DNA of 52,465 bases from an uncultured Thermoguttaceae bacterium (lineage in GTDB: Bacteria > Planctomycetota > Planctomycetia > Pirellulales > Thermoguttaceae): the NCBI GenBank assembly GCA_937951625.1, contig CALFBP010000050.1:1-52465 (forward strand), written 5' to 3'. Each line of letters starts with the position of its first letter. Positions within the stretch are counted from its first letter, which is position 1. The notes below the pieces were generated by a model. That model saw only the letters and a program-made list of their open reading frames with translations. It was not told the origin of the DNA and did no database searches. The translations under genes and the position numbers were made by a program. Below are positions 1 to 8,687 of the stretch, piece by piece.

Positions 1-93
1 TCCCAACTCCCATCTCCCATCTCCCATCTCCCAACTCCCATCTCCCATCTCCCAACTCCCATCTCCCATCTCCCATCTCCCATCTCCCATCTC
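1..93. repeat. 7-bp tandem repeat (minisatellite), CCCATCT with CCCAACT variants
   Basis: About thirteen tandem heptamers, mostly CCCATCT, with CCCAACT at units 1, 5 and 8. The array runs off the left edge, so its full length is unknown. It ends 13 bases before the ATG of the AcuI-like gene. The opposite strand reads GGG-AGAT-GGG repeatedly, which fits the G3N4G3N4G3N4G3 pattern for an intramolecular G-quadruplex. None of the three frames of the unit contains a stop codon, so an open frame runs through it without implying translation. There are no spacers, so it is not a CRISPR array. Confidence 0.9.
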
Positions 94-106
94 CGAGTTC
101 CTAGCC

Positions 107-1138
107 ATGCTTCCTGATCGCTTTCGTTGCTATCTGGTCACTAAAGATGCTGAAGGTCGCTTCTCCGGCCGGATCGACCAACGGGCCGTTGACGAATTGC
201 CCCAGGGCGAAGTCTTGGTCCGTGTGGCTTATTCGTCGCTAAACTATAAGGACGCCTTGGGGGCGACGGGGCACCCGGGCGTGAACCGCACCTTCCCCTA
301 CATCCCGGGGATCGACGCCGCGGGCGTGGTCGCGCAAAGCGGCGTCTACGAACACGTGCCGGGCGACCCAGTGGTTGTTACCGGGTTCGCCATGGGCATG
401 GACCGCTGGGGCGGCTGGGCAGAGTATGTTCGCGTGCCGCAAGACTGGATCGTGCCGTTGCCTCCGGCCCTCACCCTCTGGGAAAGCATGGCCTTGGGCT
501 CGGCGGGTTTCACGGCCGGGCTGTGTGTCGACACCCTCCAGAAACACGATGTCCTGCCGGATCGCGGTGAAGTCGTGGTCAGCGGCGCCAGCGGCGGCGT
601 CGGCAGCGTGGCCGTGGCCCTGCTCGCGAAACTCGGCTACCGCGTGGTGGCCTCCACGGGCAAGCCCGCTGCCCACGAGCTGCTGCGCCAGCTCGGCGCC
701 AGCGAGATCATCCCCCGCGAGGCGCTTGACGATCGCAGTGGCAAGGCGTTGTTGTCGGGCCGCTGGGCAGGCGGGATCGATACCGTGGGCGGGAATACCC
801 TGGCCACCATCCTCCGTGGCACACGCCATAGCGGCTGCGTGGCCTGCGTGGGCCTGACCGGCGGCAACACCTTGAACGTCACCGTCTACCCCTTCATCCT
901 CCGCGCTGTCCATCTGGCCGGCATCGACGCGGCGTGGTGCTCCCCGGCCCTTCGCCACCAGACCTGGGCGCGCTTGGGCGGGCCGTGGAAACTCGATTGC
1001 CTCGGCCTGATTGGCCGCACGATGGGCCTGGAGGACCTGCCCCAAAAAATCGAAGAAATCCTGCGGGGAGAGATCGTCGGTCGCATCGTCGTCCAAATCG
1101 GCGGCGAGGCGGTGCGCGAGGGGCTGTCGCCGCGTTGA
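107..1138 (+). CDS. acuI: YhdH/AcuI-family zinc-independent quinone oxidoreductase (acrylyl-CoA reductase type)
   Basis: A 343-residue medium-chain dehydrogenase of the YhdH/YhfP branch. Characterised AcuI members reduce acryloyl-CoA to propionyl-CoA with NADPH in the cytoplasm. The N-terminal GroES-like half carries the family stretch around [13 protein letters not shown] (about residues 43-55) followed by PGIDAAG. The Rossmann half has [20 protein letters not shown] (about 157-176) for NADPH. No structural zinc cysteine cluster is visible, as expected for this branch, and the length is normal. The ATG at 107 gives the usual family N-terminus, but no convincing Shine-Dalgarno precedes it because the heptamer array ends 13 bases upstream. 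The DUF4186 gene follows after 25 bases on the same strand. Family assignment is firm; the substrate is inferred. Confidence 0.88.
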   Translation: MLPDRFRCYLVTKDAEGRFSGRIDQRAVDELPQGEVLVRVAYSSLNYKDALGATGHPGVNRTFPYIPGIDAAGVVAQSGVYEHVPGDPVVVTGFAMGMDRWGGWAEYVRVPQDWIVPLPPALTLWESMALGSAGFTAGLCVDTLQKHDVLPDRGEVVVSGASGGVGSVAVALLAKLGYRVVASTGKPAAHELLRQLGASEIIPREALDDRSGKALLSGRWAGGIDTVGGNTLATILRGTRHSGCVACVGLTGGNTLNVTVYPFILRAVHLAGIDAAWCSPALRHQTWARLGGPWKLDCLGLIGRTMGLEDLPQKIEEILRGEIVGRIVVQIGGEAVREGLSPR

Positions 1139-1163
1139 GTTCTCCTGCGGCCTTCGAAGCGAC

Positions 1164-1535
1164 ATGCGCGATCTGGACAAATTATTTGTCGCCTTGCGAC
1201 GCAGCCGATTCCGAAGCCGTTTTCGGCTTGAACCGAAGGACCAAGCCTATCTGGAGCGGAAGGGGCTTTCGCTGGTGCTTGACGAGGCGCGACGCTTCGT
1301 GGTCACGCGGCTGGCCCCGGCCATGCCGCGCAACGACGGCAAGCAGACGCCGTATCGCGGCCACCCGGCGTTCGTGGCCCAACACGCCACGGCCACCTGC
1401 TGCCGCGGCTGCCTGGCCAAGTGGCACGGGATTCCCCAAGGTCGCCCGTTGGCGGATGAGGAAATCGACTACGTGCTTCGCGTGCTCCAGCGTTGGCTGA
1501 CGGGCTGGACTAGTGCCGACAAAGAAATGCCCTGA
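1164..1535 (+). CDS. DUF4186 family protein
   Basis: A small 123-residue protein beginning MRDLDKLF. It carries the hallmark of DUF4186: a central segment reading FVAQHATATCCRGCLAKWHG, then IPQGRPLADEEIDYV. The conserved His/Cys cluster (HATATCCRGC) looks like a metal- or redox-active site, but no biochemical role is known to me. The open frame extends upstream to 1011 inside the preceding gene, and the ATG at 1164 gives the family-like N-terminus. It lies 25 bases after the AcuI-like gene on the same strand, so co-transcription is plausible. It converges on the aminotransferase gene, with 56 bases between the stop codons. Confidence 0.82.
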   Translation: MRDLDKLFVALRRSRFRSRFRLEPKDQAYLERKGLSLVLDEARRFVVTRLAPAMPRNDGKQTPYRGHPAFVAQHATATCCRGCLAKWHGIPQGRPLADEEIDYVLRVLQRWLTGWTSADKEMP

Positions 1536-1591
1536 GCCGTCTTGGCAAGCTCCCCGCTTCCACGTGGAGGACGGGGGTGTGGGCATGGGGC

Positions 1592-2542
1592 CTACGAGGC
1601 CTTCAGCCCCAATTCCTTTGCGGCTTTGCGGACGGCGAAACGCTCGGCTTGGGCTACGATGTCCACGCCGACCCGCTTGCTCCATGCGGCCAAAAGGCTG
1701 CGGAACACCGGCCCCGGCTCGCCAGTGCCCACTGGCCGACCCTCGAAGCGGGTCACCGCCATCAAGCACCACGGCGTGCTTGTCAGCAGCACTTCCTGAG
1801 CTCGGGCCAGGTCGTGGGGGGTCAAAGGTCGCGTACTGACCGGAATCCCCAACTCCGCCGCCAATTCAAATACCGTGGAGGCGCTAATTCCCTTGAGAAC
1901 GGTGCCAGCGGGCGGAGCGATCAAACCTTCCCGATTCGTGTAGATGAGTACATTCGCGGTCGAGGCCTCGGTCACGTGACCGTTTTCGTCCAACAGGATC
2001 GCCCGAGCGCCGCTTTCGCGCCGGGCGGCCTCCTGGTCGGCCAAGTAGTAGTGCATCCGGCTGCGGCACTTCAACTCGGCCGGCCAGCAACGCCCCGGCA
2101 CCTGGAGCACGCTGGCGACGACCAGGGCCTGGCCCTCGCGATACTTCGAGGCCCAGAGCCGAAAGGGCAGCGGATAGGTGTGCATGCAGATGGTCGGCTC
2201 GGCCGGTGCCGCTTCGTCGGCATACGAGGCATAAAGCCCGGGGGTGACGACCACCGATAACCCCAGATCGTCCCCTTGAGCGAGCAAGCGATGGTTGTGC
2301 GCCACTAGCTCTTCCGCGGTATCGATGAAATCGCGGCGGCTCATGCCGGGATCCAGCCCAATCAACGCCAACGATTCCTCGAGACGCTCGAAGTGCTCAT
2401 CGCGCCGAAAGAGCCTTCCTCCAAAGGTCCGAAGCTGCTCCGCCACCGCCGCACCAAGTACAAACCCCGTGTCGATCGGCGAAATCGCCAGCGAAGTCGC
2501 TGGCAGGAACCGTCCGTTCAGAAAAGCGAGAGGCTGTTTCAT
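1592..2542 (-). CDS. class IV PLP-dependent aminotransferase (branched-chain/D-amino acid/ADC-lyase fold)
   Basis: A 316-residue fold-type IV PLP enzyme, the family of branched-chain aminotransferase (IlvE), D-amino acid aminotransferase and aminodeoxychorismate lyase. The PLP lysine is K158 in PAELKCRSRMHYYLAD. The VTEAST motif near residue 190 supplies the cofactor-contacting Glu, and LLTSTPWCLM near 260 matches the C-terminal phosphate-binding region. The ATG at 2542 is preferred over an in-frame TTG five codons upstream, because FLNGRF then falls at the usual place near the N-terminus. No neighbour belongs to a branched-chain or folate pathway, so the substrate cannot be chosen. IlvE-like or Dat-like are both possible. 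Confidence 0.83.
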   Translation of the reverse strand: MKQPLAFLNGRFLPATSLAISPIDTGFVLGAAVAEQLRTFGGRLFRRDEHFERLEESLALIGLDPGMSRRDFIDTAEELVAHNHRLLAQGDDLGLSVVVTPGLYASYADEAAPAEPTICMHTYPLPFRLWASKYREGQALVVASVLQVPGRCWPAELKCRSRMHYYLADQEAARRESGARAILLDENGHVTEASTANVLIYTNREGLIAPPAGTVLKGISASTVFELAAELGIPVSTRPLTPHDLARAQEVLLTSTPWCLMAVTRFEGRPVGTGEPGPVFRSLLAAWSKRVGVDIVAQAERFAVRKAAKELGLKAS

Positions 2543-2748
2543 ACCACCATTATTCAATTACCGCAGCGGGAAGACCAGTGTATTGATTTTGTTGTCAGCA
2601 GAGGTTTCCGTCGGGTGGAACTCCGCAAAGGCCTTGAGGCATTCTACCCATGTTCCCGTCTTTTTCGTTCCACGCTTATCTAGCATTGCCCTCGCGACTC
2701 GACTTCGCTCCGCGGCGCAGCGGCGCCTCGATGCCGCCCATCCCTGCC

Positions 2749-3585
2749 TTAGCTGCTGGCGCTGCGATAACTCGCCAGGGCCCGGTTGAAAATCCATCGG
2801 CTCACGGCGAGGCTTGCCACAGCGGCAAAGAGGGTGAAGGCGGGCAGGAACCAGTCTTCGAGGGTTTGCGGGCGGAGGGAGCGGACGAGAAATCGGGCAG
2901 GGACATTCACGACCACCAGCACCGGGACCAGAAAAGTAAAGAACCATCGCAGGGGATCGCCGTACTTGCCGCGGTAGATTTCCCGCGGATACCGGGAAAA
3001 GTTTGTGATGTAAAACCAGAAGTCGTACAGGGTTTGGTTCCGGCCGAGCCAGACGCTGGAGGCCGCCAGCGTGATCATCAAGGAATAGAGAATCGCCACC
3101 CCGCACAGCACGTAGCCGAGGTACAGGCTGATGGCCACTGGGCTTGGTGCGTAGCCAAGTTGCGAGTAGGCATAGACGATCAACACCAGGCCGAACCCCA
3201 AATTGCCCAGCGACGACCAATCGATCCGTTGCAACGAGACGAGGAACTGCGTGTCGATGGGCTTGAGCAGGGCGAAATCCAGCGCCCCGGTGCGGATCAG
3301 TTCGCTGAATTCGTCGGCGTTGGCCATGAACAAGGTCTGTACCAAGCTGTTGATCAGCAACGTGGTGGAAAGGAACAGGAAAAACTCGTATTTGCCCCAA
3401 CCGGTGCCAGCTCCCAGCATCGGCGTGTATTGGAAGATCAGCACGTAAAAGGCCAGGTTGATGCCCATCCAGGCCAGCGAAGAAATGGTGTCGATGATGA
3501 AGTTCGCGCGAAAGGTCATATCGCGGACCAAACTGTTCCGCGCAAAAAGCAGGAGCACGCGAAAATACGCAGGATGGTCACTCAT
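2749..3585 (-). CDS. ABC-2 family exporter permease (second permease)
   Basis: A 278-residue polytopic membrane protein of the ABC-2 permease class (PF06182, former DUF990). Hydrophobic segments alternate with short loops, for example FYVLIFQYTPML, YLGYVLCGVAILYSLMITLA and FFTFLVPVLVVVNVPARFL. The segment TGALDFALLKPIDTQFLVSLQ and the late NVPARFLV are typical of this family, which usually occurs as two non-identical permeases plus one ATPase. It is the third gene of the minus-strand exporter operon, 146 bases after the first permease. The transported substrate is unknown; related systems are annotated as drug, antibiotic or polysaccharide exporters. Confidence 0.85.
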   Translation of the reverse strand: MSDHPAYFRVLLLFARNSLVRDMTFRANFIIDTISSLAWMGINLAFYVLIFQYTPMLGAGTGWGKYEFFLFLSTTLLINSLVQTLFMANADEFSELIRTGALDFALLKPIDTQFLVSLQRIDWSSLGNLGFGLVLIVYAYSQLGYAPSPVAISLYLGYVLCGVAILYSLMITLAASSVWLGRNQTLYDFWFYITNFSRYPREIYRGKYGDPLRWFFTFLVPVLVVVNVPARFLVRSLRPQTLEDWFLPAFTLFAAVASLAVSRWIFNRALASYRSASS

Positions 3586-3683
3586 CGCTTCAAGCGTTCA
3601 TGGCGTCGTGGGGTGAGTCGGAGCCAACGCGACCGAAAAGCTTTGTTGAATCCTGCCGCAAATGAGGCGTGAGGATCGAATTC

Positions 3684-3740
3684 ACCGCTTCATCCTCCCA
3701 ACCGATCCCATTCTTCTGCCTGTCGACCGCTTCATCCTCC
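3684..3740. repeat. 15-bp direct repeat ACCGCTTCATCCTCC at the permease 1/permease 2 junction
   Basis: Two identical 15-bp copies lie at 3684-3698 and 3726-3740, 42 bp apart. The second covers the stop codon and last codons of the first permease. On the minus strand each reads GGAGGATGAAGCGGT, so the copy at 3684-3698 recreates a Shine-Dalgarno-like GGAGG next to an ATG that closes after three codons. It looks like a small local duplication of the gene end. Confidence 0.8.
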
Positions 3741-4673
3741 AAATCCGCTGTACCGCCGCACGCCGAGGTGGAACGTCCGGCGGCTGGCGACGATGAAGAA
3801 CACGACCCAGCCCAATTGGGTCGCCAATCCCCAAGCCAAGGCCGGTCCGGTGACCTTTCCTAGGAACACCGCCGAGGGAAAGTAAGCCAGGTACTGCAAG
3901 GGCAAGGCATGGACAATGGTTCCGAGAATGCCGGGCAGCATGTCGATCGGGAACATGTGGCCGGAAAAAAAGTAGGAAAACAACATATACACGAACAACA
4001 ACGAGCTGACTTCAAGGAACCAAAAGCCGATCATCCCCAGCGTCGCTTCGAGGAAAAACCCAAGCAAGAAGGCCATGCCCAGCGAGGCCACGAAGGCCGC
4101 CAGCGTGAGGGGGTCAGGCCAGCCAGGAAAGAACCCGCGGCACAAGTAAAACACCAAGGCGAACGGCCCAGCCGCCACCAGATAATACACCAACTTGTGC
4201 GCCACCCGGTACAAAAGCAGGAAGCCCAGCATATCGACGGGTTGGATCAGGTATTTCTTCACGGTACCGTCGCGGATGCTTCGGGCGATGCCGGAGGCCA
4301 AACCCGGCATGCTGGAAAACGCCCGGCTCAACATGGTGAGCAGGTAATAAGCGATGAAATCGCGATAGGAATAGCCTGCCACTTGAGACGAGCCGGCCGT
4401 GGCCTCGATCGCCGAAAACACGGCGCCCCAGAGAAAGATTTGGGTGACGATGGGCAGGAATCGCATCAAAGTCCCTAGGGCGAAATCACCCCGATACACG
4501 AGCCGTTCCTCGATGCTGATCCGCAAGATCGTCCACCAAATGGCAGCCCGGCTGCGGAACGCCTGCCAAGACCAGCCGCCCTCCAGGTGTCCACCCCAAA
4601 GGCTTTTGGAGGATTCTCCGCTTTCGGGCGAATCGGCGACTTCGGCTGAAAGCTTTCGCGATGCGCGGCTCAC
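3732..4673 (-). CDS. ABC-2 family exporter permease (first permease)
   Basis: A 313-residue integral membrane protein of the same PF06182 ABC-2 class as the gene that follows it, but divergent in sequence. About 55 polar residues precede [22 protein letters not shown], which is the usual start of the family. Several hydrophobic spans follow. The segment [21 protein letters not shown] is the counterpart of the LLKPID region in the second permease. The start is a GTG at 4673 that overlaps the ATPase stop codon as GTGA, which indicates translational coupling. With the ATPase and second permease it should form a heterodimeric export channel in the inner membrane. Confidence 0.86.
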   Translation of the reverse strand: MSRASRKLSAEVADSPESGESSKSLWGGHLEGGWSWQAFRSRAAIWWTILRISIEERLVYRGDFALGTLMRFLPIVTQIFLWGAVFSAIEATAGSSQVAGYSYRDFIAYYLLTMLSRAFSSMPGLASGIARSIRDGTVKKYLIQPVDMLGFLLLYRVAHKLVYYLVAAGPFALVFYLCRGFFPGWPDPLTLAAFVASLGMAFLLGFFLEATLGMIGFWFLEVSSLLFVYMLFSYFFSGHMFPIDMLPGILGTIVHALPLQYLAYFPSAVFLGKVTGPALAWGLATQLGWVVFFIVASRRTFHLGVRRYSGFGG

Positions 4674-5686
4674 GCTGGACGTTCTCCCTCGTCGGCGTGG
4701 CCGCCTGGACCGTTGGGGTGCGTGAACATCTCGGCGATCACCTGTTCCAACGGCGGGTCCTCCACGCTCACGTCCTCCACGGCGCAGTGGGCAAGAATGG
4801 CGCTGAGGACCTGTGGCACCATAGATCTTTCCACGCGAAGCTTGATCCGCGGCGGTTCGGCGGCAAGGACCTGGCCGTAGCGGGCCATGACATCCGGCGG
4901 TTGACCATTACTCATCTGGAGCGAGATCACCTTGTGGCCGCCGAAGCGGTCGATGATTCCGCTCAGCGACCCGTCGTAAATGATTCGCCCCAGCGAGATT
5001 ACCACCACGCGCCGGCAGAGGGCGGCGACGTCCTTCATGTAGTGGCTGGTCAGCAAAATAGTGATTTGCCTCGTCTGTTGGTAATGGCGCAAAAAGTTCT
5101 GAACGTTGTATTGGGCTACGACGTCGAGTCCGATCGTCGGCTCGTCGAGAAAAAGCACCTCCGGCGAGTGCAGCAAGGCGGCAATCAGCTCCATCTTCAT
5201 CCGTTCGCCCAGGGAAAGCTCGCGGACCGGCTGGGAGAGCAGCTCGCGCACCCCGAGCATCGAGGTCAGTTCGTCCCGCGTCCGCTCGAATTGGCGACGC
5301 TCGATCCGATAAATCTGCTGGTGAAGCCTGAACGATTCGTTGGCCGGCAGGTCCCACCAGAGCTGATTTTTTTGGCCCATCACCAAGGCGAACCGCCGCC
5401 GGTAGGCGTTTTCTCTCTGCCAAGGCACATGGCCGAGCACACGAGCCGTGCCCGACGTGGGGGTGATGACCCCGGAAAGCAGCTTCAACGTGGTGGTCTT
5501 GCCCGCACCGTTAGGCCCCAAAAACGCCACAAATTCGCCTCGATCCACACGAAGGTCGATCCCTCGCACGGCCTCCACCGTGCGATACTCCCGGTGGAAT
5601 AGCCCCTTGATCGAAGGCCAAATCCCCTCTTTTTTCTGATACACCCTGTAGGACTTCGCCAGTCCGTCAATTTCGATGACCGTCAT
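4670..5686 (-). CDS. ABC-2 exporter ATP-binding protein
   Basis: A 338-residue nucleotide-binding subunit that powers the two downstream ABC-2 permeases. Visible motifs are Walker A GPNGAGKT (residues 57-64), a signature [19 protein letters not shown] (instead of LSGGQ, as usual in PF06182-type systems), Walker [13 protein letters not shown], and a switch histidine in LLTSHYMKD. The C-terminal extension of about 100 residues ([14 protein letters not shown] onward) is the regulatory tail common in DrrA/CcmA-type ATPases. First gene of the operon; its last four bases overlap the next start. A perfect TATAAT lies at 5700-5695 on the same strand, only eight bases before the ATG, so the message may be leaderless. 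Confidence 0.92.
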   Translation of the reverse strand: MTVIEIDGLAKSYRVYQKKEGIWPSIKGLFHREYRTVEAVRGIDLRVDRGEFVAFLGPNGAGKTTTLKLLSGVITPTSGTARVLGHVPWQRENAYRRRFALVMGQKNQLWWDLPANESFRLHQQIYRIERRQFERTRDELTSMLGVRELLSQPVRELSLGERMKMELIAALLHSPEVLFLDEPTIGLDVVAQYNVQNFLRHYQQTRQITILLTSHYMKDVAALCRRVVVISLGRIIYDGSLSGIIDRFGGHKVISLQMSNGQPPDVMARYGQVLAAEPPRIKLRVERSMVPQVLSAILAHCAVEDVSVEDPPLEQVIAEMFTHPNGPGGHADEGERPA

Positions 5687-5694
5687 GTATGACG

Positions 5695-5700
5695 ATTATA
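5695..5700 (-). promoter_or_regulatory. candidate -10 element TATAAT for the ABC exporter operon
   Basis: The minus strand reads a perfect TATAAT ending eight bases before the ATG at 5686. Transcription would be expected to begin about seven bases after the hexamer, only one or two bases ahead of the start codon. No good -35 hexamer is seen 16-18 bases upstream, so an activator, an alternative sigma factor or coincidence remain possible. Confidence 0.4.
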
Positions 5701-5923
5701 AACCCCTGGCCGCACGGGGAAAGGATCGTTGCGTTGGCAGCAAGACAAACGTGCGGACAGCGACGGACTTTGTCAGGCTGGCCTGAGTGTATTCAAAAAG
5801 CTACACTGGGGGGGCGCGACGGGGCACGCAGCTTTGGCGCATCTCGCTCGCGGCTGTTTACCGTCCCCCAGTTTGATGTTTATTTCCGAGGTTTTCGCAA
5901 GTCACAGGACGGAGAAAAGGTCC

Positions 5924-8599
5924 ATGACTTTTTTGAAGCGTCTCGGCTCGGCGTTCCACTTCATCGGCGTTTTCCTGATTTGGACGCTCCCCCTTCAAGC
6001 CGGGGAGCAAACGCCCTCTTTGTTTTGGCGAATAGACCATCGGTATGCCCCGGTCTGGTGGCAGACGTTGATCGGCCTGCCCGACGATTGGCAAAAGACC
6101 CTCGTCGGCAAGGAAGGCACGCTCCTTTACGACTATCCCGGCAAGCACTCGGGCTTCAAAACGCGGATCGGTGTTGGGTTCGGCCCGAAAGTCCAATGGG
6201 TTCGTCAAGAGTTGCTCTCGCCGCGCGTGCCCGTCGTGCGAACAGTGAAGCGGTTGGATGGTTTGGAAATCGTGGAAGAGGCCTTCGCTGCGGCGCCGCC
6301 GTTGCGAGGGCCTGAAACCAAGCCCGCGGTCCCACCAATCGTCGAGCGGATGGATAGCGGCAGTGGGATCAAGGATTGGGCCCAGCCCAAAGTGGCTTGC
6401 GACGCGGCTTTCCGCGACGTAGCCGTGGGTTGGAATTCGGAAATTCTTTATCGCCTCCGCGCGGAGGCTGGGGCAATCTATACGGTGGTGTTCGGGCTGT
6501 GCGAGGGTTGGCACGCCAAAGGCGGCCAGCGGATTCTCGATCTGAACATCGAAGGCCGAACGCGCCAGACGATCGACATGGCGGCCGTGCATGGGCAGAA
6601 CGTGCCCGCTGTGTTCGCCTTCGAGGCCCAGGACCAAGATGGCGATGGTTTTATCGACCTCGAGGTCGTTCCCTCGCCGGGCTCTCCCGATCGCAACCCG
6701 ATCCTCAATGTGCTCTGGGTGTTCAAGGGACCGCCGGAGTCAGTGCCGCCAAAGGACCAGCTTCTCTCAGGCAAGTTCCATCCGGAACCACTCGCCCAAG
6801 TGAATTGCGGCACCGAGCCGCCACGGATGGGCCCACCGCGACACGATATCGTGTTGGTGCGGCTGCGTGCGGCGGGACCGCGGCCCGGAACCGCTGACGG
6901 CAAATCACCCGCCCAGCCGCCGCAGCCCGCCACGCTCCGCCCGACGGTCACCGTGGATAGTGAGTTCGATGTTCGCCTCGAGGCCGACGGCCGCCGCGTG
7001 ACGATCGGAACCGGCACCACGCTGTTCTTCCCTAGCGGCATCCGCTTGGCCAGTCGGGCCGAGGGCCAAGTGGTGCTGGAGTGGCCCGCGCCGATCCACG
7101 TGCCCGCGGGAGAGGAAAAGACGCTGGCGTTCGGTGTGCTTCGAGGTCCAACAAACCCGGCCCTGTACCAGTTGTATCCCATCTCTGCCGAACAGGCCGG
7201 GCAACTCCGTCTTGTCGCTCAGCGGTACTGGGAAACGCTCGACTTGCCGTATGGCTGTTTCGAAATCCCCGATCCCGCCATCCAGGCCCAAATCGACAGT
7301 TCCATCCGCAACATCTACCAGGCCCGGGAAATCAAGAGGGGACTGCCGGCCTTTCAGGTCGGGCCGACGTGCTATCGCGGCCTTTGGGTGGTGGACGGTT
7401 CGTTCCTGATGGAGGCCGCGGCTTATCTGGGCCGGTTGGACGAGGCCCGCAACGGAATGCGTTACCTCTTGAGTTTCCAGCGGCCCGACGGCGCCATCAT
7501 GCTCATCGACGGACATCTGAAAGAGACGGGGATTGCCCTTTGGGCCGTCGCCCGACACGCCAGGCTCAGCGGCGATAAGGCCTGGCTGGCCGAGAACTGG
7601 CCGCGCGTCGAGCGGGCGGTGGCCTTCATCGGCTCGTTGCGTCAGCAGGCCTCGGCCGATCCCAAGGCCCCGGAGTATCGACTCCTGCCCGAGGGATTCA
7701 GCGACGGCGGGCTAGGCGGTAAGAACCCCGAATATACCAACGTCTACTGGACGCTCGTCGGCCTGAAGGCGACCGTGGACGCCGCGCGATGGCTCGGCAA
7801 ACAGGATCAGGCCGAGGCTTGGCAGAAGGAATACAACGACTTTTACGCCACCTTCCGCCGCGCGGCCGAGCGCGACTCACGCCTCGATCCGCATGGCAAC
7901 CGCTATGTGCCGATCTGCATGAAGCCGGAAGTCCAGGTTTCGCCGCAAAAGGCCCAATGGGCGTTTTTGCACGCGGTCTACCCAGGCCAGCTCTTCCCCC
8001 CGGACGATCCGCTGGTACAGGGCAACATGGCCATGCTCCGCGCGGCGGAGGTCCAGGGCTTGGTCCGCGACACGGGCTGGGTCTCCAACGGCGTCTGGAC
8101 CTACTTCGGCTCATTCTATGGCCACGCCTGGCTTTGGCTGGGCCATGGCCACAAGGCCGCGCAGACGCTTTACGCCTTCGCCAACCATGCCTCGCCGCTG
8201 TTGGTGTGGCGCGAGGAGCAGATGCCGCAAGGCGAGGGCGACGCCATCTGCGGCGACATGCCCCACAATTGGGCCAGCGCGGAATTCATCCGGCTGGTCC
8301 GATCACTGTTGATTTTGGAACGCGGTGACGAACTCCATTTGTTCGAGGGCCTTCCGCCCTCGTGGATCCAACCCGGAAAATCGCTCCGCGCTCGCGGCGT
8401 GGCGACGGAGTTCGGGCCGATCTCCTTCGAATTCCAAATTGCTTCCGACGGCGCCAAAGCGAGCCTTGCCCTTCAGCCACCGCAACGCAACCGCCCACGT
8501 CGGATTGTTCTCCACCCAACGGCCTGGTCAAGCACATCTGACCCCATGGAACTTCCAACTGAGGGACCCGTCCAACGCGAGATCGTGTTGAAACCCTGA
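5924..8599 (+). CDS. secreted six-hairpin (alpha/alpha)6 glycoside hydrolase-like protein
   Basis: An 891-residue exported protein. The ATG at 5924 is preferred over an in-frame start 65 codons upstream: GGAG lies nine bases before it, and it yields a clean Sec signal peptide (MTFLKRLG, then a hydrophobic run ending PLQAGE). The N-terminal ~450 residues look like beta-sandwich modules. From about residue 440 the segment LPYGCFEIPDPAIQAQIDSS opens a helical domain with the repeated helix-pair logic of six-hairpin glycosidases (GH15/GH78/GH94-like): YRGLWVVDGSFLMEAAAYLG, FQRPDGAIMLIDGH, then a late WASAEFIRLVRSLL. Candidate acids lie in VVDGS and PEGFSDGG, but I cannot assign catalytic residues or the GH family. 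A Tat-exported oxidoreductase follows after 88 bases. Confidence 0.75.
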   Translation: MTFLKRLGSAFHFIGVFLIWTLPLQAGEQTPSLFWRIDHRYAPVWWQTLIGLPDDWQKTLVGKEGTLLYDYPGKHSGFKTRIGVGFGPKVQWVRQELLSPRVPVVRTVKRLDGLEIVEEAFAAAPPLRGPETKPAVPPIVERMDSGSGIKDWAQPKVACDAAFRDVAVGWNSEILYRLRAEAGAIYTVVFGLCEGWHAKGGQRILDLNIEGRTRQTIDMAAVHGQNVPAVFAFEAQDQDGDGFIDLEVVPSPGSPDRNPILNVLWVFKGPPESVPPKDQLLSGKFHPEPLAQVNCGTEPPRMGPPRHDIVLVRLRAAGPRPGTADGKSPAQPPQPATLRPTVTVDSEFDVRLEADGRRVTIGTGTTLFFPSGIRLASRAEGQVVLEWPAPIHVPAGEEKTLAFGVLRGPTNPALYQLYPISAEQAGQLRLVAQRYWETLDLPYGCFEIPDPAIQAQIDSSIRNIYQAREIKRGLPAFQVGPTCYRGLWVVDGSFLMEAAAYLGRLDEARNGMRYLLSFQRPDGAIMLIDGHLKETGIALWAVARHARLSGDKAWLAENWPRVERAVAFIGSLRQQASADPKAPEYRLLPEGFSDGGLGGKNPEYTNVYWTLVGLKATVDAARWLGKQDQAEAWQKEYNDFYATFRRAAERDSRLDPHGNRYVPICMKPEVQVSPQKAQWAFLHAVYPGQLFPPDDPLVQGNMAMLRAAEVQGLVRDTGWVSNGVWTYFGSFYGHAWLWLGHGHKAAQTLYAFANHASPLLVWREEQMPQGEGDAICGDMPHNWASAEFIRLVRSLLILERGDELHLFEGLPPSWIQPGKSLRARGVATEFGPISFEFQIASDGAKASLALQPPQRNRPRRIVLHPTAWSSTSDPMELPTEGPVQREIVLKP

Positions 8600-8687
8600 G
8601 GCGAAGATACCGCGATTGACCTGGTTTGCGGATGCGTCGGTTACTCACGATTTGAGGTCGAGCACTACTTTCAGGGGGGCTTTTGTC

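Noticed and set aside
1-93. CRISPR array
   Set aside because: The unit is 7 bp with no spacers and no cas genes nearby; it is a simple tandem repeat.
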